From Trigonopsis variabilis (Eukaryota; Ascomycota; Trigonopsidomycetes; Trigonopsidales; Trigonopsidaceae), in contig PPXM03000003.1 of NCBI GenBank assembly GCA_003707065.3, positions 992,001 to 1,056,000 on the forward strand: a stretch of DNA of 64,000 nt. The letters are read 5' to 3'. The notes below the pieces were generated by a model. It saw only the letters and a program-made list of their open reading frames with translations. It did not search any database and had not been told where the DNA came from. Within the stretch, counting starts at the first letter, position 1. Each line of letters opens with the position of its first letter. The position numbers and the translations under genes are program-made. Shown in pieces: positions 61,914-64,000 of the stretch.

Positions 61914-64000
61914 ATGAAGAGTTCCCGTAAAAATACAAAACATTCGTTCTCTCAGTGGAATAACCGTCTGAAATCTATCTGGGATCAAGGTATAGCGGCA
62001 GGAAGGTGAAACAATAACACTAGATACCGCTGGCCAGGCCACAAGCTCCTGTTCATCGTCTTATCGAGCTACTGGAGGGCTTTCTTTGAAGAAATTGGCG
62101 GGGAATTTGCGCTCAAGGGCTATTGATGAGGATGCGATGAACGCAAAGGGTGATTATAAGCTCTACAAGTCTAAAAAGAGAGATAGATACAAACGGCGAA
62201 TACCAGATATGAACGCGTTTGATGGGGAAAATAATTTGATATCTAGTTATGGCCAGGAATATGAACATAATACCATATCGAAGGTTGGCTCAAAGATACT
62301 TACTGCTTTTAGGACCATGAAAGCTGCATTAAGGAGCAAGAGATTTCATCTCACATTGGATGATCCTGAAGAGTCAAAACTTCGTCCTTCATCAACCGAT
62401 TGCGCGTTAAATATGCCGAGTTTCTTGGAGATCTACCAGCCAGGAGATCAAGAAGAGGAAGTTGGTGATTCTTTTGATGACAACGATATCCCTGCGACCC
62501 CGTCTGTTAATTCAGACGTTGAACCCCATGATATCACCAGTCTATACCTGACTAATAAATTTAAGCACTGTAATGACTATGTATCTAAACGTGTGAAATA
62601 TAAACAAAATCTTCAACCTAATCGTCCATTGGGCTTATGGGATTTGGCCACATGGCAAAATGGGGAACCTAATCTCCACCTGGATTTATCACTTGAAAGA
62701 GCTTCAGGCGAGTCAAGAAAGGAGTTATGTACCTCTGAAGAAATGCGAGGGTGCGATGGATACAGTCTCGGCGATGTCCTCATGGACAGGGAGTTCTGCA
62801 TACTTTATGATTTATTGAAGCAGTCGATGAATCGAGGGGACTTTAGGGTTGGAAAAAAGTTAGGAGGAGGAGGATTCGGGAGCGTTGTAGCCGTAATGAG
62901 ACGAAAGGATCATAGGCCGCTTGCTTTGAAAGTTATAAACAGGCAACATGTTTCCGATATATCCCAGAAAGAGTCAATTGAAGCAGAAAAAGATATCCTG
63001 ATCCATCTGACTAACTCTAAGGCAAAATGGTCGGTAATCATGGACAGCTGGTGAGTGACCAGGCAATATGCTAGTTCCTGTGAGCTAATCACCAGGTTTC
63101 AGGATTCTACAAACTTGTACTTTGGAATATCGTTATTCTGCGGAGGGACCTTGATCGAATTGTCTCGATCATTGCATGCGAAGATGGCCATCACAGAGCC
63201 TCTTGTCCGGTATGCTGAGAAATGAAAAGAGCTCTAATATTGTAAGGTTTTATGCCATGGAGATGATTCTTGCAGTTGAGGAGCTCCATAACCTGGGTAA
63301 ATTGCACTGCGGTTCTTTGTCTGACTTGAAGGAATCATTCACAGAGATATCAAACCAGATAACTTTCTTATCGACTCCCTTGGACACATAAAGGTGACCG
63401 ATTTCGGCATTTCTTGCCGGGCAAATAAGAAGCGGCGGGGGAAACCCGAGTATCTCAGAGGCCGATGCGGGACTCCGGGTTACGAAAGTCCGGAAATAGT
63501 GTTCGGTTCTCCTTATGATGGAAGGACTGATTATTGGTCTCTGGGTATGGTTGTTTATGAACTATTCTATGACGTTAATCCGGTCATAGATTACCGGTTC
63601 CGAAAGGACAAAGACGAGGACAATGTGAATCAAGAAATTGAGGTTGGCACGAAGAAATTATGTGACGATCTTGTTCTTCCTGAACGTGACTATGATACCT
63701 TTGCGGCTAGGTCTTTTCTCTCAGGCATCCTTCGTCCTCAGCATGAGCGGCTGGGTGCTCGCGTTTATGTAGAAGCCAAGCGGGGAAAAAGAGTGTCTGC
63801 TCTAACAGCAAAGAATGACGCTGTGGATATAAAACGTCATGTGTGGTTTAGAGACGTCGACTGGAATAACCTGACCACCAAGATATCTCCGTTTATTCCT
63901 CTCCTGGACAAGCCTGATTGTATTGTGGACTATTTCCAAGAAGCATCAAACCTCGAGGAGCCTGGAGACGCTGCTGACCGTCTGTCCCATTGCGACGTCT
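61914..64000 (+). CDS. AGC-type serine/threonine protein kinase (3' end beyond window)
   Basis: Exons 61914-61989, 62024-63050, 63096-63209, 63247-63296 (50 nt) and 63332 to beyond 64000; introns 34, 45, 37 and 35 nt. About 310 residues of charged, mostly disordered N terminus precede the catalytic domain. Kinase motifs: glycine loop [17 protein letters not shown]-type [42 protein letters not shown] and [14 protein letters not shown], all key residues present. The AGC-like tail [14 protein letters not shown] then ISPFIP follows an unusually long insert of about 90 residues. The splice inside the catalytic loop (LHNLG/IIHRD) and the small exon were needed to recover HRD. The exact subfamily is not recognised; a YANK-like or fungal-specific AGC kinase is possible. 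The frame is open at the window end. Confidence 0.88.

Overview
This is nuclear DNA from a fungus, most likely an ascomycete. The signs are fungal families (ECM33-type GPI wall proteins, a Zn2Cys6 factor with the fungal middle-homology domain, a yeast-like Met2, ATG2, LRG1-type LIM-RhoGAP, MDM31) and very dense, intron-containing genes. The RPS25 promoter carries a HomolD box (CAGTCACA) beside an ACCCTA HomolE-like half, the ribosomal-protein promoter code known from Schizosaccharomyces and inferred for ancestral ascomycetes. Together with the intron style this would fit Taphrinomycotina, but an ISWI ATPase and molybdenum cofactor synthesis argue against Schizosaccharomyces itself. I cannot name a genus. 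No mobile element, tRNA, rRNA or CRISPR array was seen.

I resolved 31 recognisable genes plus several hypothetical ones by hand, joining exons wherever family homology needed it. Of 40 coding introns reconstructed, 36 are 33-52 nt long, with a CTAAC/CTAAT/CTGAC-like branch usually only 5-10 nt before the AG. The exceptions are in ECM33 (858 nt), LRG1 (217 nt) and MTFP1 (138 and 89 nt).

Layout. 1-16 kb: LAS1 (partial, -), NAD kinase (+), glutathione S-transferase (-), RPS25 (-), PRP18 (+), a MoaA-MoaC gene MOCS1 (+), an orphan (-), MET2 (-), an alpha/beta hydrolase with tiny exons (+), a HAPSTR1-like protein (-). 16-32 kb: ISWI (+), INO80 subunit Iec3-like (-), two head-to-head ECM33-family genes, RPB5 (-), an orphan (-), two convergent methyltransferases. 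32-45 kb: MTFP1 (-), PIH1 (+), PNO1 (-), MDM31 (+), ATG2 (+), TAF7 (+). 45-64 kb: LRG1-type RhoGAP (+), TAF3-like (-), a C45 (isopenicillin N acyltransferase-like) gene (-), a Zn2Cys6 factor (-), coatomer zeta (+), NEMF/Rqc2 (-), a concentrative nucleoside transporter (+) and an AGC-type kinase cut by the window end (+).

Themes: transcription and chromatin (ISWI, Iec3, RPB5, TAF7, TAF3), ribosome biogenesis and quality control (LAS1, PNO1, RPS25, PIH1, NEMF) and mitochondria/lipid bridges (MTFP1, MDM31, ATG2). The most striking observation is in MOCS1. Two splice donors four nucleotides apart give either a MoaA protein ending exactly in the catalytic Gly-Gly followed by a stop, or a MoaA-MoaC fusion lacking the second Gly. 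This resembles human MOCS1, and the fusion linker contains a mitochondrial-processing-like site.
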